A stretch of DNA of 64,000 nucleotides from Lawsonibacter celer. Lineage in GTDB: Bacteria; Bacillota; Clostridia; Oscillospirales; Oscillospiraceae. The stretch spans positions 248,001-312,000 of the forward strand of contig NZ_JACOEA010000002.1 of NCBI RefSeq assembly GCF_014281125.1. Reading direction: 5' to 3'. The stretch's first letter is position 1. Every line of letters begins with the position of its first letter. Of this stretch, positions 8,748-16,719 are shown piece after piece. The notes beneath the pieces were generated by a model. That model searched no databases. It had not been told where the DNA came from and saw only the letters and a program-made list of their open reading frames with translations. The position numbers and the translations under genes were made by a program.

Positions 8748-9401
8748 CTATACCTGTCTCAGCGCCTCCTGATCCAGGATTTGCACGCTCCGCCCCTCCC
8801 GCCGGATGGCGTGCAGGGCCTCCAGGGCGTCAAAGGCGCGGTAGAGAGACGCCCGGCTCACGTTCAGCCGCCGGGCCAGTCCGGTGGCGGAGCACTCCGG
8901 CTCCACCCGCTCCCCCGCCTGCCGCTCCAACAGGTATTGGGCAAGCCGGCGCTCCGCGCTGCCGGCGGAAAGGGTCTCAATCTTCTCATTGAGAAAGCGG
9001 ATGCGCCCGGAGAGATAGTAGACATAGCTGCGCCCCACCTCCGGGAATCGGGCCATCAGCTCCTCCACAAGCGCCTGCGGCAGCAGAAGCACGCTGCAGG
9101 CCGTCCGCGCGGTCAGGGTGGTGGCATAGTCCGGCCGGTCATTGAACAAAGCCGCCGCCCCAAACAGCGCCCCGGGGCGGAGCACGCTGATAATCAGCGC
9201 GCCTTTACTCACCTGTACCTCGCCCTCCAGCAGAATCCCGAGACACCGCTCAAAGCGCTCCGGGGTATAAATGACCTCGCCCCGCTTGACCCGGCGGCAA
9301 CGGGCGCGCCGGTCCGAGAAGGCCAGCTCCACCGCCTCGCTTGGCGCATGTTGAAACAGAAATGTCCCTCCCACCAGAGATCGATGGGCTTCACTGAGCA
9401 C
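8748..9401 (-). CDS. Crp/Fnr-family transcriptional regulator
   Basis: 217 residues. A cNMP-binding beta-barrel (about 20-130: GEVIYTPERFERCLGILLEGEVQVSKG, LRPGALFGAAALFNDRPDYATTLTA) is followed by the long dimer helix and a winged helix (CSATGLARRLNVSRASLYRAFDALE). No N-terminal cysteine cluster is present, so an Fe-S FNR sensor is unlikely. The GTG at 9401 with GGGGGA 5 bp upstream is preferred over a TTG at 9425. It lies 47 bp upstream of the ABC importer genes in the same direction and is likely their regulator. Confidence 0.9.
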   Translation of the reverse strand: MLSEAHRSLVGGTFLFQHAPSEAVELAFSDRRARCRRVKRGEVIYTPERFERCLGILLEGEVQVSKGALIISVLRPGALFGAAALFNDRPDYATTLTARTACSVLLLPQALVEELMARFPEVGRSYVYYLSGRIRFLNEKIETLSAGSAERRLAQYLLERQAGERVEPECSATGLARRLNVSRASLYRAFDALEALHAIRREGRSVQILDQEALRQV

Positions 9402-9436
9402 AACAATCCCCCATTTCTGTCTCAAATGATACAGTT

Positions 9437-9464
9437 ATTTTAGCAGAGTTTTGGAAAAAGTCAA
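9437..9464 (-). promoter_or_regulatory. Promoter of the Crp-type regulator and ABC importer
   Basis: TTGACT (9459-9464) and TAAAAT (9437-9442), 16 bp apart on the minus strand, about 40 bp before the regulator start. Confidence 0.7.
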
Positions 9465-9554
9465 CTGCCGGAGGAAAGAATTTCAGAAAACGGGACCCTT
9501 TTTTTCATTCCTTCATAGAATAGGCTAACAAAGGACCAAAAAGGAGGTCACACC

Positions 9555-9872
9555 ATGGCCAATCGCAGCAATTGCCGCTCACAGCGCGGCGGAGACCCCA
9601 ACCGAGCCCGGGCGGAGGCCCAGGCCCGGGCCATCATCGCCCAAAAGCGGGCCGCAGCCCAGCCAGAACCGGAGGAACCCATGAACCGATACATCTACCC
9701 CATCCCCCAGCCGTCATCGTCCTGCCCGCCGCTCTCCTGCTCTGCTCAGGTCTGCCTGGAGCGTATTCTGGAGGCACAGGAGCGCCAGACCGAGCTGCTT
9801 TCCGAGCTGCTCACCGCAGTTCAGGCGCTGACCGCCGCCGCGCTGGTTCCGCCCACCGGTTCGAATTCTTAA
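9555..9872 (+). CDS. Small uncharacterised protein
   Basis: 105 residues, preceded by an excellent AAGGAGGT 7 bp before the ATG, which argues for real translation. The N terminus is basic and low-complexity (Ala/Arg/Gln-rich, residues 1-42), the middle is rich in Pro and Ser, and the last about 40 residues predict an amphipathic helix (CLERILEAQERQTELLSELLTAVQALTAAAL) suited to coiled-coil assembly. No domain or transmembrane segment is recognised. It sits alone between the Crp-type regulator and the LCP gene. Function unknown. Confidence 0.7.
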   Translation: MANRSNCRSQRGGDPNRARAEAQARAIIAQKRAAAQPEPEEPMNRYIYPIPQPSSSCPPLSCSAQVCLERILEAQERQTELLSELLTAVQALTAAALVPPTGSNS

Positions 9873-9899
9873 AATATTCTAAACTTCGAACATTTTCTC

Positions 9900-9928
9900 T
9901 TGCGGTGCGCCGCCTGATTGGATATACT
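9900..9928 (+). promoter_or_regulatory. Promoter of the LCP gene
   Basis: TTGCGG (9900-9905), 17-bp spacer, TATACT (9923-9928), about 60 bp upstream of the LCP start codon. Confidence 0.65.
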
Positions 9929-9988
9929 AGGGATTGTTTACTGTTGACATAATACCGGACCATTCACCAAAGAGAGAGGCGATCCATC

Positions 9989-11038
9989 ATGGCCAGAACA
10001 CGCAGACGTCCCGCCCGCTCCCCCCTTCATCGAGCGGGCAGGGTCCTATATCGGGCAGTGGTCACCTTTTCCGCTGTGATCGTGGTGCTCTTTTGTGCCT
10101 ATAAACTGGTCTCCCGCCCGCCCTCCATGGCCGCGGGCCCCGCTTCCACCCCCGCGGCGCCCGGCCTGGACACCGCCCCGCCCCTGCCGGAGCAGACCGG
10201 GGCCCAGGCCGACGTTCCGGTACGCCGCGAGGGCGTCTATACTTTCCTGCTGGCGGCCAGCGACCAGGCCGGAGGCGGCGCGGACACCATCATGGTGTGC
10301 ACCTATGACACGGTGGAGCAGAAGGTGGGCCTGGTCTCCGTGCCCAGAGACACGCTGGTACAGAGCGGCAAAATCAACGCCCTCTATAATAAGGGCGTCG
10401 ACACCTTGAAGGACACGGTGTCCAATATGCTGGGCATCCCTATTGACCATTATGTCACCGTCAACATCAAGGGCTTTGTCAAACTCATCGACGCGGTGGA
10501 CGGGATTGACTTCAATGTGCCGGTACACATGGCCTACGACGATCCCACCCAGGACCTGCACATCCACTTTGAACCGGGGATGCAGCACCTGACCGGCCAG
10601 GAGGCGCTGCTGGTGGCCCGCTGCCGCAAAAATTCTGACGGCTCCGGGACGTATCCCAATAATGTATATGACGCCTATCCCGACGCGGACATCGGGCGCA
10701 CCCGCACCCAGCAGCAGATCATCGCCACGGTGCTGAAAAAGGTTCTCTCCCGGCCGGACAGGATCACGCAGGTGGTGGGGGCCCTGATGGAGCATGTGGA
10801 CACCGATCTCTCCCTCTCCAACGTGCTCTGGCTGGCGGAGCCCGCTCTGGGGGTGGATCTCTCCGCCGATCTGACCACCGCCACTCTGGCGGGCGACGGC
10901 AACACCTACTATCCCGGCTGGGGCAAGTGGTGCTACCAGCTCTATCCGGAGCAGGCCCTGGAGGTAGTCAATACCATCCTCAATCCCTACGACCGGGACC
11001 TGACCCTGGAGGACATGAATATTTTCCAGTATCAATGA
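9989..11038 (+). CDS. LytR-CpsA-Psr (LCP) family cell-wall glycopolymer ligase
   Basis: 349 residues: basic N terminus, one membrane anchor (about 23-43), a Pro/Ala linker, then the LCP domain from about residue 80. Visible motifs include ADTIMVCTYD, GLVSVPRDTLV, INALYNKG, GFVKLIDAVDGIDFNVP and DIGRTRTQQQII; the arginines bind the polyprenyl pyrophosphate. LCP enzymes attach teichoic acid or capsule polymers to peptidoglycan on the outer face of the membrane. The start follows AGAGAGAGGCG. Transcribed alone and closed by a shared terminator. Confidence 0.93.
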   Translation: MARTRRRPARSPLHRAGRVLYRAVVTFSAVIVVLFCAYKLVSRPPSMAAGPASTPAAPGLDTAPPLPEQTGAQADVPVRREGVYTFLLAASDQAGGGADTIMVCTYDTVEQKVGLVSVPRDTLVQSGKINALYNKGVDTLKDTVSNMLGIPIDHYVTVNIKGFVKLIDAVDGIDFNVPVHMAYDDPTQDLHIHFEPGMQHLTGQEALLVARCRKNSDGSGTYPNNVYDAYPDADIGRTRTQQQIIATVLKKVLSRPDRITQVVGALMEHVDTDLSLSNVLWLAEPALGVDLSADLTTATLAGDGNTYYPGWGKWCYQLYPEQALEVVNTILNPYDRDLTLEDMNIFQYQ

Positions 11039-11039
11039 T

Positions 11040-11077
11040 AAAACGCTCCCCCGGCAGGTGCCGGGGGAGCGTTTTAT
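11040..11077. terminator. Bidirectional terminator between the LCP gene and tyrA
   Basis: Arms AAAACGCTCCCCCGGC / GCCGGGGGAGCGTTTT directly after the LCP stop codon; T-runs on both strands. Confidence 0.9.
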
Positions 11078-11081
11078 TCGT

Positions 11082-11942
11082 TCAGTGCAGCAGGTCCGGC
11101 CCTTCCAGGTTCATCTGCCGCTTACGGGAGGCGGAGAAGTCCAGCTTTTCCGCCAGGCGCGCCGTATCCCCCGAGACAAGCGTCTCCCGGTAGGACTGGA
11201 GGTTGCCGATCAGCCGGTCCACCACCTCCAGCAGGGCCGGGGCGTTCATGGAGAACAATTGGGTCCACAGCCCCACATCCAGCGCCGCCACCCGGGTACA
11301 GCCACGGAAGGAGCTGCCCTCAAATCCCCTGCATTCAAAGAGCATGGGGTCGTCACAGACCGAGAGGGCGATCACGTGCATCATCTGACTGGTATAGGCG
11401 ATGAGGGCATCGTGGGCCTCAGGGGTGGTCTTGTACACGTCCCTGCAGCCAATATGGGCCGCGACGCGCTCCAGCAGGGCCACATGCTCCGCCGTGCTGT
11501 TCTCCCGGGGGGTGAGGATCAGATGGGAGCCCTGGAACATCTCGCCGAAGGCGTGTTCAATGCCGGAAAATTCCGTCCCCGCCATGGGGTGGCAGCCGAT
11601 AAAATCCACTGTGTGGGGCAGCACCTCCGCCCCCTTCATAATGGCGGTCTTGACGCCGCAGACATCCGTGACCAGCGCCCCCGGCTTGAATTGCGCCCGG
11701 TACTCCTCCAAAAAGCGGACGATGCCGCTGGGGTGAAGGGCCAGCACCACCACGTCGGCCTGGGAAATGACCTGCCCCGCCTCCCCGGTTACCCGGTCGG
11801 CCACGCCGTGCTCGGCGGCGTAGCGCAGAGTGGGCTGTGACACATCCACGCCCACGATCTCATAGTCCTCAAAACCCTTCAGCGCAATGGACAGAGAGCC
11901 GCCAATCAGGCCCAGGCCCACAATGACGATGGTCTTTTTCAT
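11082..11942 (-). CDS. tyrA: Prephenate dehydrogenase
   Basis: 286 residues. An N-terminal Rossmann fold with GLGLIGGS (9-16) binds NAD(P); the C-terminal helical domain carries GCHPMAGTEFSGIEHA, the substrate-binding region of TyrA. It converts prephenate to 4-hydroxyphenylpyruvate in tyrosine synthesis. ATG 11942 has AAGGAG 7 bp upstream. No ACT domain is attached, so allosteric tyrosine inhibition through that domain is absent. It is the second gene after aroF, 74 bp downstream, and presumably shares its tyrosine-responsive leader. Confidence 0.93.
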   Translation of the reverse strand: MKKTIVIVGLGLIGGSLSIALKGFEDYEIVGVDVSQPTLRYAAEHGVADRVTGEAGQVISQADVVVLALHPSGIVRFLEEYRAQFKPGALVTDVCGVKTAIMKGAEVLPHTVDFIGCHPMAGTEFSGIEHAFGEMFQGSHLILTPRENSTAEHVALLERVAAHIGCRDVYKTTPEAHDALIAYTSQMMHVIALSVCDDPMLFECRGFEGSSFRGCTRVAALDVGLWTQLFSMNAPALLEVVDRLIGNLQSYRETLVSGDTARLAEKLDFSASRKRQMNLEGPDLLH

Positions 11943-11959
11943 GGTATCACTCCTTGATT

Positions 11960-12015
11960 CGGAGGGCATACGCCCTCCGGGATGCCCGATCCGCCTCCGG
12001 AACGGGGCGGATCGG
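11960..12015 (-). repeat. Two hairpins between aroF and tyrA
   Basis: Hairpin 1 (11960-11979) has arms CGGAGGGC/GCCCTCCG. Hairpin 2 (11986-12015) has perfect 10-bp arms CCGATCCGCC/GGCGGATCGG. Neither has a U-run, so mRNA stabilisation or processing is more likely than termination. Confidence 0.7.
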
Positions 12016-12016
12016 C

Positions 12017-13036
12017 TTACACCTCCCGCCCCACGCAGCGGGCCATGTCCCCCACCTTGCCCATCAGCTGGGAGAACTGCTCCGGGGTGATGGACTGCGC
12101 GCCGTCGCACAGGGCGTTCTTGGGGTCGTTGTGGACCTCGATGATCAGGCCGTCCGCCCCGGCGGCAATGGCCGCCAGGCTCATGCGCTCCACCATCCAG
12201 GCCTTGCCGCAGGCGTGGGAGGGGTCCACCACCACCGGCAGGTGGGAGAGCTGCTTCACCGCCAGCACGGCGGACAGGTCCAGGGTATTGCGGGTAAAGG
12301 TCTCAAAGGTGCGGATGCCCCGCTCACACAGGATGACCTTCTGGTTGCCGCCGGCCATGATGTACTCCGCAGACATGAGCCATTCTTCGATGGTGGAGCT
12401 CAGACCCCGCTTGAGCAGGATCGGCTTGGTGGTGCACTTGCCCAACTTCTTCAGCAGATCAAAGTTCTGCATATTCCGGGCACCCACCTGGATCACGTCC
12501 ACACACTCCTCGAACAGCTCGATGTACTCGGTGCTCATGATCTCGGTGACGATGGGCAGGCTGGTGGCCTCCTTGGCCTCCTGAAGGAGCTTGAGCCCCT
12601 CGCACTCCAGGCCCTGGAAGGCGTAGGGCGAGGTGCGGGGCTTAAAGGCCCCTCCCCGCAGGGCGGACGCGCCAGCGGCCTTGACCGCCTGGGCGACCCC
12701 CACAATCTGGCTCTCGCTCTCCACCGAGCAGGGGCCGGCGATCACCGCCAGCTTTTTTCCACCCACTGCGGTCCCGTTGCCCAGGTCGATCACCGTGTCG
12801 TCCGGGTGGTACTTGCGGTTGGCCTTTTTGTAAGGCTCGCTCACCCGCATCACCCGCTCCACGCCGGGCAGCTGCTCCAGCATCTCCAGATCGACCTTGG
12901 CCGCGTTGCCCTCCGCGCCCAGCACCGTAGTTTCGCTGCCCTTGGAGATATTCACCTTCACGCCGCCGGCCTTCATGGCCAGAATGGCCTCCTGCAGCTG
13001 TTCCGGGGTGAACCCCTGTTTCATAATGACTACCAT
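12017..13036 (-). CDS. aroF: 3-deoxy-7-phosphoheptulonate (DAHP) synthase, type I-beta
   Basis: 339 residues. An N-terminal ferredoxin-like regulatory domain (about 1-75: GFTPEQLQEAILAMKAGGVKVNISKG) precedes the TIM-barrel with VIAGPCSVES, RGGAFKPRTSPYAFQG, QVGARNMQNFDLL, LLKRGLSSTIEEWL and VDPSHACGK. It condenses phosphoenolpyruvate and erythrose-4-phosphate, the first step of the shikimate pathway. The type I-beta N-terminal domain confers Tyr/Phe feedback in relatives such as Thermotoga. AAGGAG lies 7 bp before the ATG. It heads aroF-tyrA directly behind the leader terminator. Confidence 0.94.
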   Translation of the reverse strand: MVVIMKQGFTPEQLQEAILAMKAGGVKVNISKGSETTVLGAEGNAAKVDLEMLEQLPGVERVMRVSEPYKKANRKYHPDDTVIDLGNGTAVGGKKLAVIAGPCSVESESQIVGVAQAVKAAGASALRGGAFKPRTSPYAFQGLECEGLKLLQEAKEATSLPIVTEIMSTEYIELFEECVDVIQVGARNMQNFDLLKKLGKCTTKPILLKRGLSSTIEEWLMSAEYIMAGGNQKVILCERGIRTFETFTRNTLDLSAVLAVKQLSHLPVVVDPSHACGKAWMVERMSLAAIAAGADGLIIEVHNDPKNALCDGAQSITPEQFSQLMGKVGDMARCVGREV

Positions 13037-13060
13037 ACTGCTTCTCCTTTCACCGCATAC

Positions 13061-13093
13061 AAAAACCGCGGCCGCCCACCTGGGCTGCCGCGG
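13061..13093 (-). terminator. Leader terminator (attenuator) upstream of aroF
   Basis: On the minus strand a 28-nt hairpin has outer arms CCGCGGC/GCCGCGG and inner arms GCCC/GGGC, followed at once by TTTTT. It ends 25 bp before the aroF start, and lies about 46 nt past the leader-peptide stop codon, the position expected of a transcription attenuator. Confidence 0.88.
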
Positions 13094-13139
13094 CTACAAT
13101 TGCGTCTGTACGAGACGGATTGACACCCTGACAGGCCGG

Positions 13140-13214
13140 CTACGGGCAGGCAAAAGCTCCGCTATTCCGGTAATAGCGGTAATACCCGTATCCGTATTCC
13201 TGCCGTCTTTTCAC
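13140..13214 (-). CDS. Tyrosine-rich leader peptide of aroF-tyrA
   Basis: A 24-codon ORF starts with GTG at 13214; AAGGAG lies about 10 nt upstream. Another in-frame GTG at 13223 is too close to that site. It begins MKRRQE and then has the run YGYGYYRYY, six Tyr codons within nine (13170-13196), before RNSGAFACP and a TAG stop. The last Tyr codons lie in a perfect 8-bp hairpin (arms CCGCTATT/AATAGCGG, 13159-13179). The ORF is downstream of a good promoter and upstream of a terminator. This matches ribosome-mediated attenuation: stalling at Tyr codons when Tyr-tRNA is scarce would favour read-through into DAHP synthase and prephenate dehydrogenase. The antiterminator pairing was not resolved by eye. 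Confidence 0.85.
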   Translation of the reverse strand: MKRRQEYGYGYYRYYRNSGAFACP

Positions 13215-13237
13215 GCGTTTCACGCTCCTTGTGTTGT

Positions 13238-13266
13238 ACTTTAACACTTTTACCTATTGAAGTCAA
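13238..13266 (-). promoter_or_regulatory. Promoter of the aroF-tyrA leader
   Basis: TTGACT (13261-13266), 17-bp spacer, TAAAGT (13238-13243) on the minus strand. Predicted transcript start is near 13231, giving a leader RNA of about 195 nt. Confidence 0.8.
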
Positions 13267-13308
13267 GGATTATTTTGTTCCTTTTTCTGTAAAGCCCTCA
13301 GATCACGC

Positions 13309-13337
13309 TTGAATTCCTAGCAGTCCTGTGGTATTAT
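13309..13337 (+). promoter_or_regulatory. Promoter of the Rrf2/IscR-like gene
   Basis: TTGAAT (13309-13314), 17 bp, TATTAT (13332-13337), 26 bp before the start codon. Confidence 0.75.
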
Positions 13338-13363
13338 ATCCCTACAAAAAGGTAGGTGTTTTG

Positions 13364-13795
13364 ATGAAAATTTCCACCAAGGGCCGCTATGCGCTTCGGC
13401 TGATGCTGGATCTGGCCCTGTACAGCGGCGGCAGCGCCGTACCCCTGCGGGATGTAGCCGCCCGGCAGGAGATTTCCGACAAATATCTGGAGCAGATTGT
13501 CACCCAGCTCTCCCGGGCCGGCCTGGTCCGTTCCATCCGCGGGGCGGGCGGCGGCTACCTGCTCACCCGCGCCCCGGAGCAGTACACCGTGGGGGAAATT
13601 CTGCGGGTTCTGGAAGGCACTCTGTCCCCGGTGAGCTGTGCCGACGGCACCGACTGCTGCAGCCGGGCGGACCGCTGCGTGACTGTGGAGGTCTGGCGGG
13701 AGATTCAGGCCGCCGTGGATGGGGTGGTGGACCGCATTACCCTGTCCGACCTGGTGGACCGCTATCACAAAAAGTGCGCAGCCCAGAAGGCATAG
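13364..13795 (+). CDS. Rrf2-family regulator, IscR-like
   Basis: 143 residues. The N-terminal winged helix is typical Rrf2 (MKISTKGRYALRLMLDLALY, then ISDKYLEQIVTQLSRAGLVRSIRGAGGGYLL). Cys92, Cys98, Cys99 and Cys105 are spaced as in IscR, whose three cysteines ligate a [2Fe-2S] cluster, so an Fe-S or redox sensor is likely. ATG 13364 follows AAGGTAGGTG. It is not adjacent to Fe-S assembly genes, but nifS-nifU occurs at 21.2-22.9 kb. Divergent from the aroF leader, convergent with vanT. Confidence 0.9.
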   Translation: MKISTKGRYALRLMLDLALYSGGSAVPLRDVAARQEISDKYLEQIVTQLSRAGLVRSIRGAGGGYLLTRAPEQYTVGEILRVLEGTLSPVSCADGTDCCSRADRCVTVEVWREIQAAVDGVVDRITLSDLVDRYHKKCAAQKA

Positions 13796-13810
13796 GACCC
13801 CATATGGCCG

Positions 13811-13846
13811 CGGCGCGGTGCATCGCTGATGCACCGCGCCGTTTTT
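13811..13846 (+). terminator. Terminator of the Rrf2 gene
   Basis: Arms CGGCGCGGTGCATC/GATGCACCGCGCCG with a 3-base loop, followed by TTTTTG. Confidence 0.9.
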
Positions 13847-13849
13847 GCT

Positions 13850-15970
13850 TCAGATCCGCTCCAGCCGGGGCCCCAGCCGCGACAGCAGCTCGTTCGTGAT
13901 GGTCCCGGCCGCCTGAGCCGCCTCCTCGGCGGCAATCACCCGATCTCCATCCCGGCCGATAAAGGTGGCCACATCCCCCGGGGCCACGCCCGGGATGCCG
14001 GTCACGTCCAGCAGCAGCTGATCCATGCAGATCCGTCCGGCCACCGGGGCGTACCGCCCCCGGACCAGCGCGCCCCCCGCGCCGCAGGACAGGCTTCTGG
14101 GGTAGCCGTCGGCGTAGCCCAGGCCGACCACGGCCACCACTGACGGCCCCTCGGCCGTAAAGCTCCCGTCATAGCCGGCACACACTCCGGACTCCAGGGT
14201 GCGCACCTGGACCACCCGTGCCCGCAGGGAGAGCACCGGGTGCAGCCGGGGCGTGAGCGCCGTATGCTCCCCGGGGGCGCTCAGCACGCCGTAAAGGGCG
14301 ATCCCGGCCCGCACATAGGCGCAGGGGAGCTGCCCGTAGTTGAGCAGGCCGTAGCTGCTTTGAATGTGCAGCGCGCCGGGAGAGAGTCCCATATCCTGCA
14401 CCACTCCGGCCGCGGCATAAAAGCGGCGCACCTGTTCCCGTGTGCGGGCCTGGTCCTCCGGCGTCAGCCGCTCCGCCGCCGCCAAGTGGGTGAACATGCC
14501 GGTCACTCTGAGGTTCCGGGTCGTGTAGATCCGCTGCAGCTCCTCCCGGTCCGCCCAGGAAACGCCCAGCCGGTGCATGCCCGTGTCCACCTTGCAGTGG
14601 ACCTGGATGGGAAAGCCGGTCCGGTCCAGCAGGCGGGCGTGCTCCCCGCTTACCACCGTCTGGGTCAGCCGAAAGCGGGCCAGCAGCGGGGCGGCCTCCG
14701 CCCCTGAGTACCCCAGCACCAGGATGAGGCCCCTCACGCCGCTTTGGCGCAGGCGCACGCCCTCCTCCGCCGTGGCCACGGCGAAGTCCTCCACCCCGGC
14801 CTGCCGGCAGATGCGCGCCACCTCCAGGTCGCCGTGGCCATAGGCGTTGGCCTTGACCACCGCCATCAGCGCACAGCCCTGGGGGAGCAGGCTGCCCAGC
14901 TGGTCCAGATTGTGCCGCAGGGCGGCCGTATCCAGCTCGATCCAGGCCCTGGCGCCGTCCCGGTGACGCATGGAGCGATGCCGCCGGGGCAGGACCGCAA
15001 AAGGCAGGGAGAGCAGAGCCGCCAGAAGCACCACGGCGGCATAGTGCATAAGACTGTTCTCCACCAGGAGTCCCGTGAGGCCCAGGATCTTCGCCCCGCC
15101 GCGCACCAGCACGATGCACAGGGGATGCAGGATATAAAACGCCCCTGTAAAGGGACGCAGCTTCGGCCGCTCCGGCAGGTCCAGCGCCCGCAGCCAGCGC
15201 AGCAGAAACCAGACGCACACGGGCAGGGAGAGGTACAGCGCGTCAAAGCGGGCCAGGGCATAGCGCCGTATCACAAGCCCCTCGACCGTCAGCGCGGCCA
15301 GGGACAGCAGCAGTGCCAGCCCCAGCCGGCCCGCGCTCCGCCCCTCCTCCCGCCGGGCCAAAGCGCCCCCCAACAGCAGAAAGAGCGGGGCGAAAAACAG
15401 CCCGTTGCGAGTATAGGTAAAGCAGTGGAACAGCACGTCATACGCCGCCCTCAGTGGTGGGAGGGCAGCCGTCAGGGCATAGTAGCTGTCTCCCAGCAGG
15501 CCCAGGCCGTAGAGGACCCCGCAGAGCACCGCCGCCCCCCGCGCGCCCAGCTTCCCCAGGAAGAGGGGGCACAGCAAAGCGCCCAGGAGCACGGCGGGAA
15601 AGTACCACAGGTGGTAAAACGTCCCGTCAAAGATCAGATCGCGGGCCAGCCGCCCCGGCAGCCCCTCCGGCTGGAAATACCCGCTGTAGGCCAGCACGGG
15701 CAGGTAGAGCAGGGTGGAAAGGCCGTAGAGCAGCGCTGTTTTCTTCAGAAAGCGCGCCAACACCCCCCGCTCCGTCCGCCGCGGCAGGAGAAAATAGCCG
15801 GTCACAGCAAAAAAGAAGGGAACCGCCAGCCGGGCCAGCACGTCGGTGAGCAGGTCGTTGGCCTCGGTGCTCAGGGAGAGCAGCGGCCCTGTGTGGACCG
15901 CGGCCACCAGGAGGGCCGCCGGGAGGCGGAACCAGTCAAACCCGCCGGTGCGGCGGCAGGCGGGGCTCAT
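13850..15970 (-). CDS. vanT: VanT-type membrane serine/alanine racemase
   Basis: 706 residues, the length of VanT of vanG clusters. Residues 1-330 form an acyltransferase-3-like membrane domain with about ten helices and the early His26-Thr (AAVHTGP). Residues 340-706 form an alanine-racemase fold: Lys373 in AVVKANAYGHG binds PLP, and RICMDQ lies in the C-terminal barrel. VanT makes D-Ser (and D-Ala) for the D-Ala-D-Ser ligase. Its ATG overlaps the vanXY stop codon (ATGA), so it is coupled to it. The two-domain fusion and neighbours separate it from a housekeeping alanine racemase. Confidence 0.92.
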   Translation of the reverse strand: MSPACRRTGGFDWFRLPAALLVAAVHTGPLLSLSTEANDLLTDVLARLAVPFFFAVTGYFLLPRRTERGVLARFLKKTALLYGLSTLLYLPVLAYSGYFQPEGLPGRLARDLIFDGTFYHLWYFPAVLLGALLCPLFLGKLGARGAAVLCGVLYGLGLLGDSYYALTAALPPLRAAYDVLFHCFTYTRNGLFFAPLFLLLGGALARREEGRSAGRLGLALLLSLAALTVEGLVIRRYALARFDALYLSLPVCVWFLLRWLRALDLPERPKLRPFTGAFYILHPLCIVLVRGGAKILGLTGLLVENSLMHYAAVVLLAALLSLPFAVLPRRHRSMRHRDGARAWIELDTAALRHNLDQLGSLLPQGCALMAVVKANAYGHGDLEVARICRQAGVEDFAVATAEEGVRLRQSGVRGLILVLGYSGAEAAPLLARFRLTQTVVSGEHARLLDRTGFPIQVHCKVDTGMHRLGVSWADREELQRIYTTRNLRVTGMFTHLAAAERLTPEDQARTREQVRRFYAAAGVVQDMGLSPGALHIQSSYGLLNYGQLPCAYVRAGIALYGVLSAPGEHTALTPRLHPVLSLRARVVQVRTLESGVCAGYDGSFTAEGPSVVAVVGLGYADGYPRSLSCGAGGALVRGRYAPVAGRICMDQLLLDVTGIPGVAPGDVATFIGRDGDRVIAAEEAAQAAGTITNELLSRLGPRLERI

Positions 15971-16719
15971 CCGGCGTCCCTCCACAGGGTAAGCACAACG
16001 CCCTCGCCATTGGTCTGGGAGCACTGACAGGGGATGTGGGAGGGCAGACGGGCCTCCAGCCCCTCCAGGCGAGCGGCGGGAACATGATACACCTCAAAGT
16101 TCCGCCCGGCCGCCCGGTAATTCAGGTGAGGGCCCTGCTCCGGAAATGAGCGCAGCCAGTCCAGATATTCCTCCAGCACCAGCCCCCGCTCCTCCATCAG
16201 CCGGGCGTGGGGCCAGCCCACATAGCGGAAGTGCCATGGCTCATACCCGATGCCCGTCACCTTCTCCTTTCCCCTGGGATAGCGCAGCACAAAGCCGTAA
16301 CCCGCCGCCAGCCGGCGCAGCCGCCCGCATGCGCCGGTCTCGGGAAAGGAGGGACACAGGAAGTCCACGTCCGGCACATTCTCCCCCAGGTCCACGGCCA
16401 GCCCGGTCTGATGTTCACTGCAGCCGGGGCGGGCCACATAGGTCTGAGTGAAGGCCGTGCCGTGCTCCGCCAGGGCGTCCGCCCAGATCATTTCCTGCTC
16501 CCGCCGGGGGCGATAGCCGCTCACCGGCAGCACCGCGCCGCGCCCCCCGGCGGCGGTGAGCAGCTGGTCCAGCATCACCTTGGCCCGGACATGGAGCTTC
16601 ACCTCCGGAAAGCGGCTGTCCACGGGCAGGAGCTCCTCTGCGGGCGGCTCCTCTGCCAGGGGATGTGCCTCATTCACCAGAAGCAGCGTGCTCACCGGAA
16701 TGGACCAGACCCCCCTCAT
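15967..16719 (-). CDS. vanXY: VanXY-type D,D-dipeptidase/D,D-carboxypeptidase
   Basis: 250 residues of the VanY/VanXY metallopeptidase family. Zinc and catalytic residues are visible: His103 and Asp110 in SEHQTGLAVD, Glu160 and His163 in EPWHFRYVG. No signal peptide or membrane anchor is seen, as for cytoplasmic VanXY proteins, and the C-terminal extension (RNFEVYHVPAARLEGLEARLPSH) resembles VanXY rather than VanY. It would remove D-Ala-D-Ala and terminal D-Ala from precursors, leaving D-Ser-ended ones. It overlaps vanG and vanT by 4 bp each (ATGA). Confidence 0.9.
   Translation of the reverse strand: MRGVWSIPVSTLLLVNEAHPLAEEPPAEELLPVDSRFPEVKLHVRAKVMLDQLLTAAGGRGAVLPVSGYRPRREQEMIWADALAEHGTAFTQTYVARPGCSEHQTGLAVDLGENVPDVDFLCPSFPETGACGRLRRLAAGYGFVLRYPRGKEKVTGIGYEPWHFRYVGWPHARLMEERGLVLEEYLDWLRSFPEQGPHLNYRAAGRNFEVYHVPAARLEGLEARLPSHIPCQCSQTNGEGVVLTLWRDAG

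Noticed and set aside
13037..13260. T-box or other riboswitch in the aroF leader
   Set aside because: No AAGGTGG-type T-box sequence or specifier stem is present; the leader ORF and terminator explain the region better.
13850..16024. Extending vanT upstream to 16024
   Set aside because: The added 18 residues lie inside vanXY and have no site; ATG 15970 overlaps the vanXY stop in the usual ATGA way.
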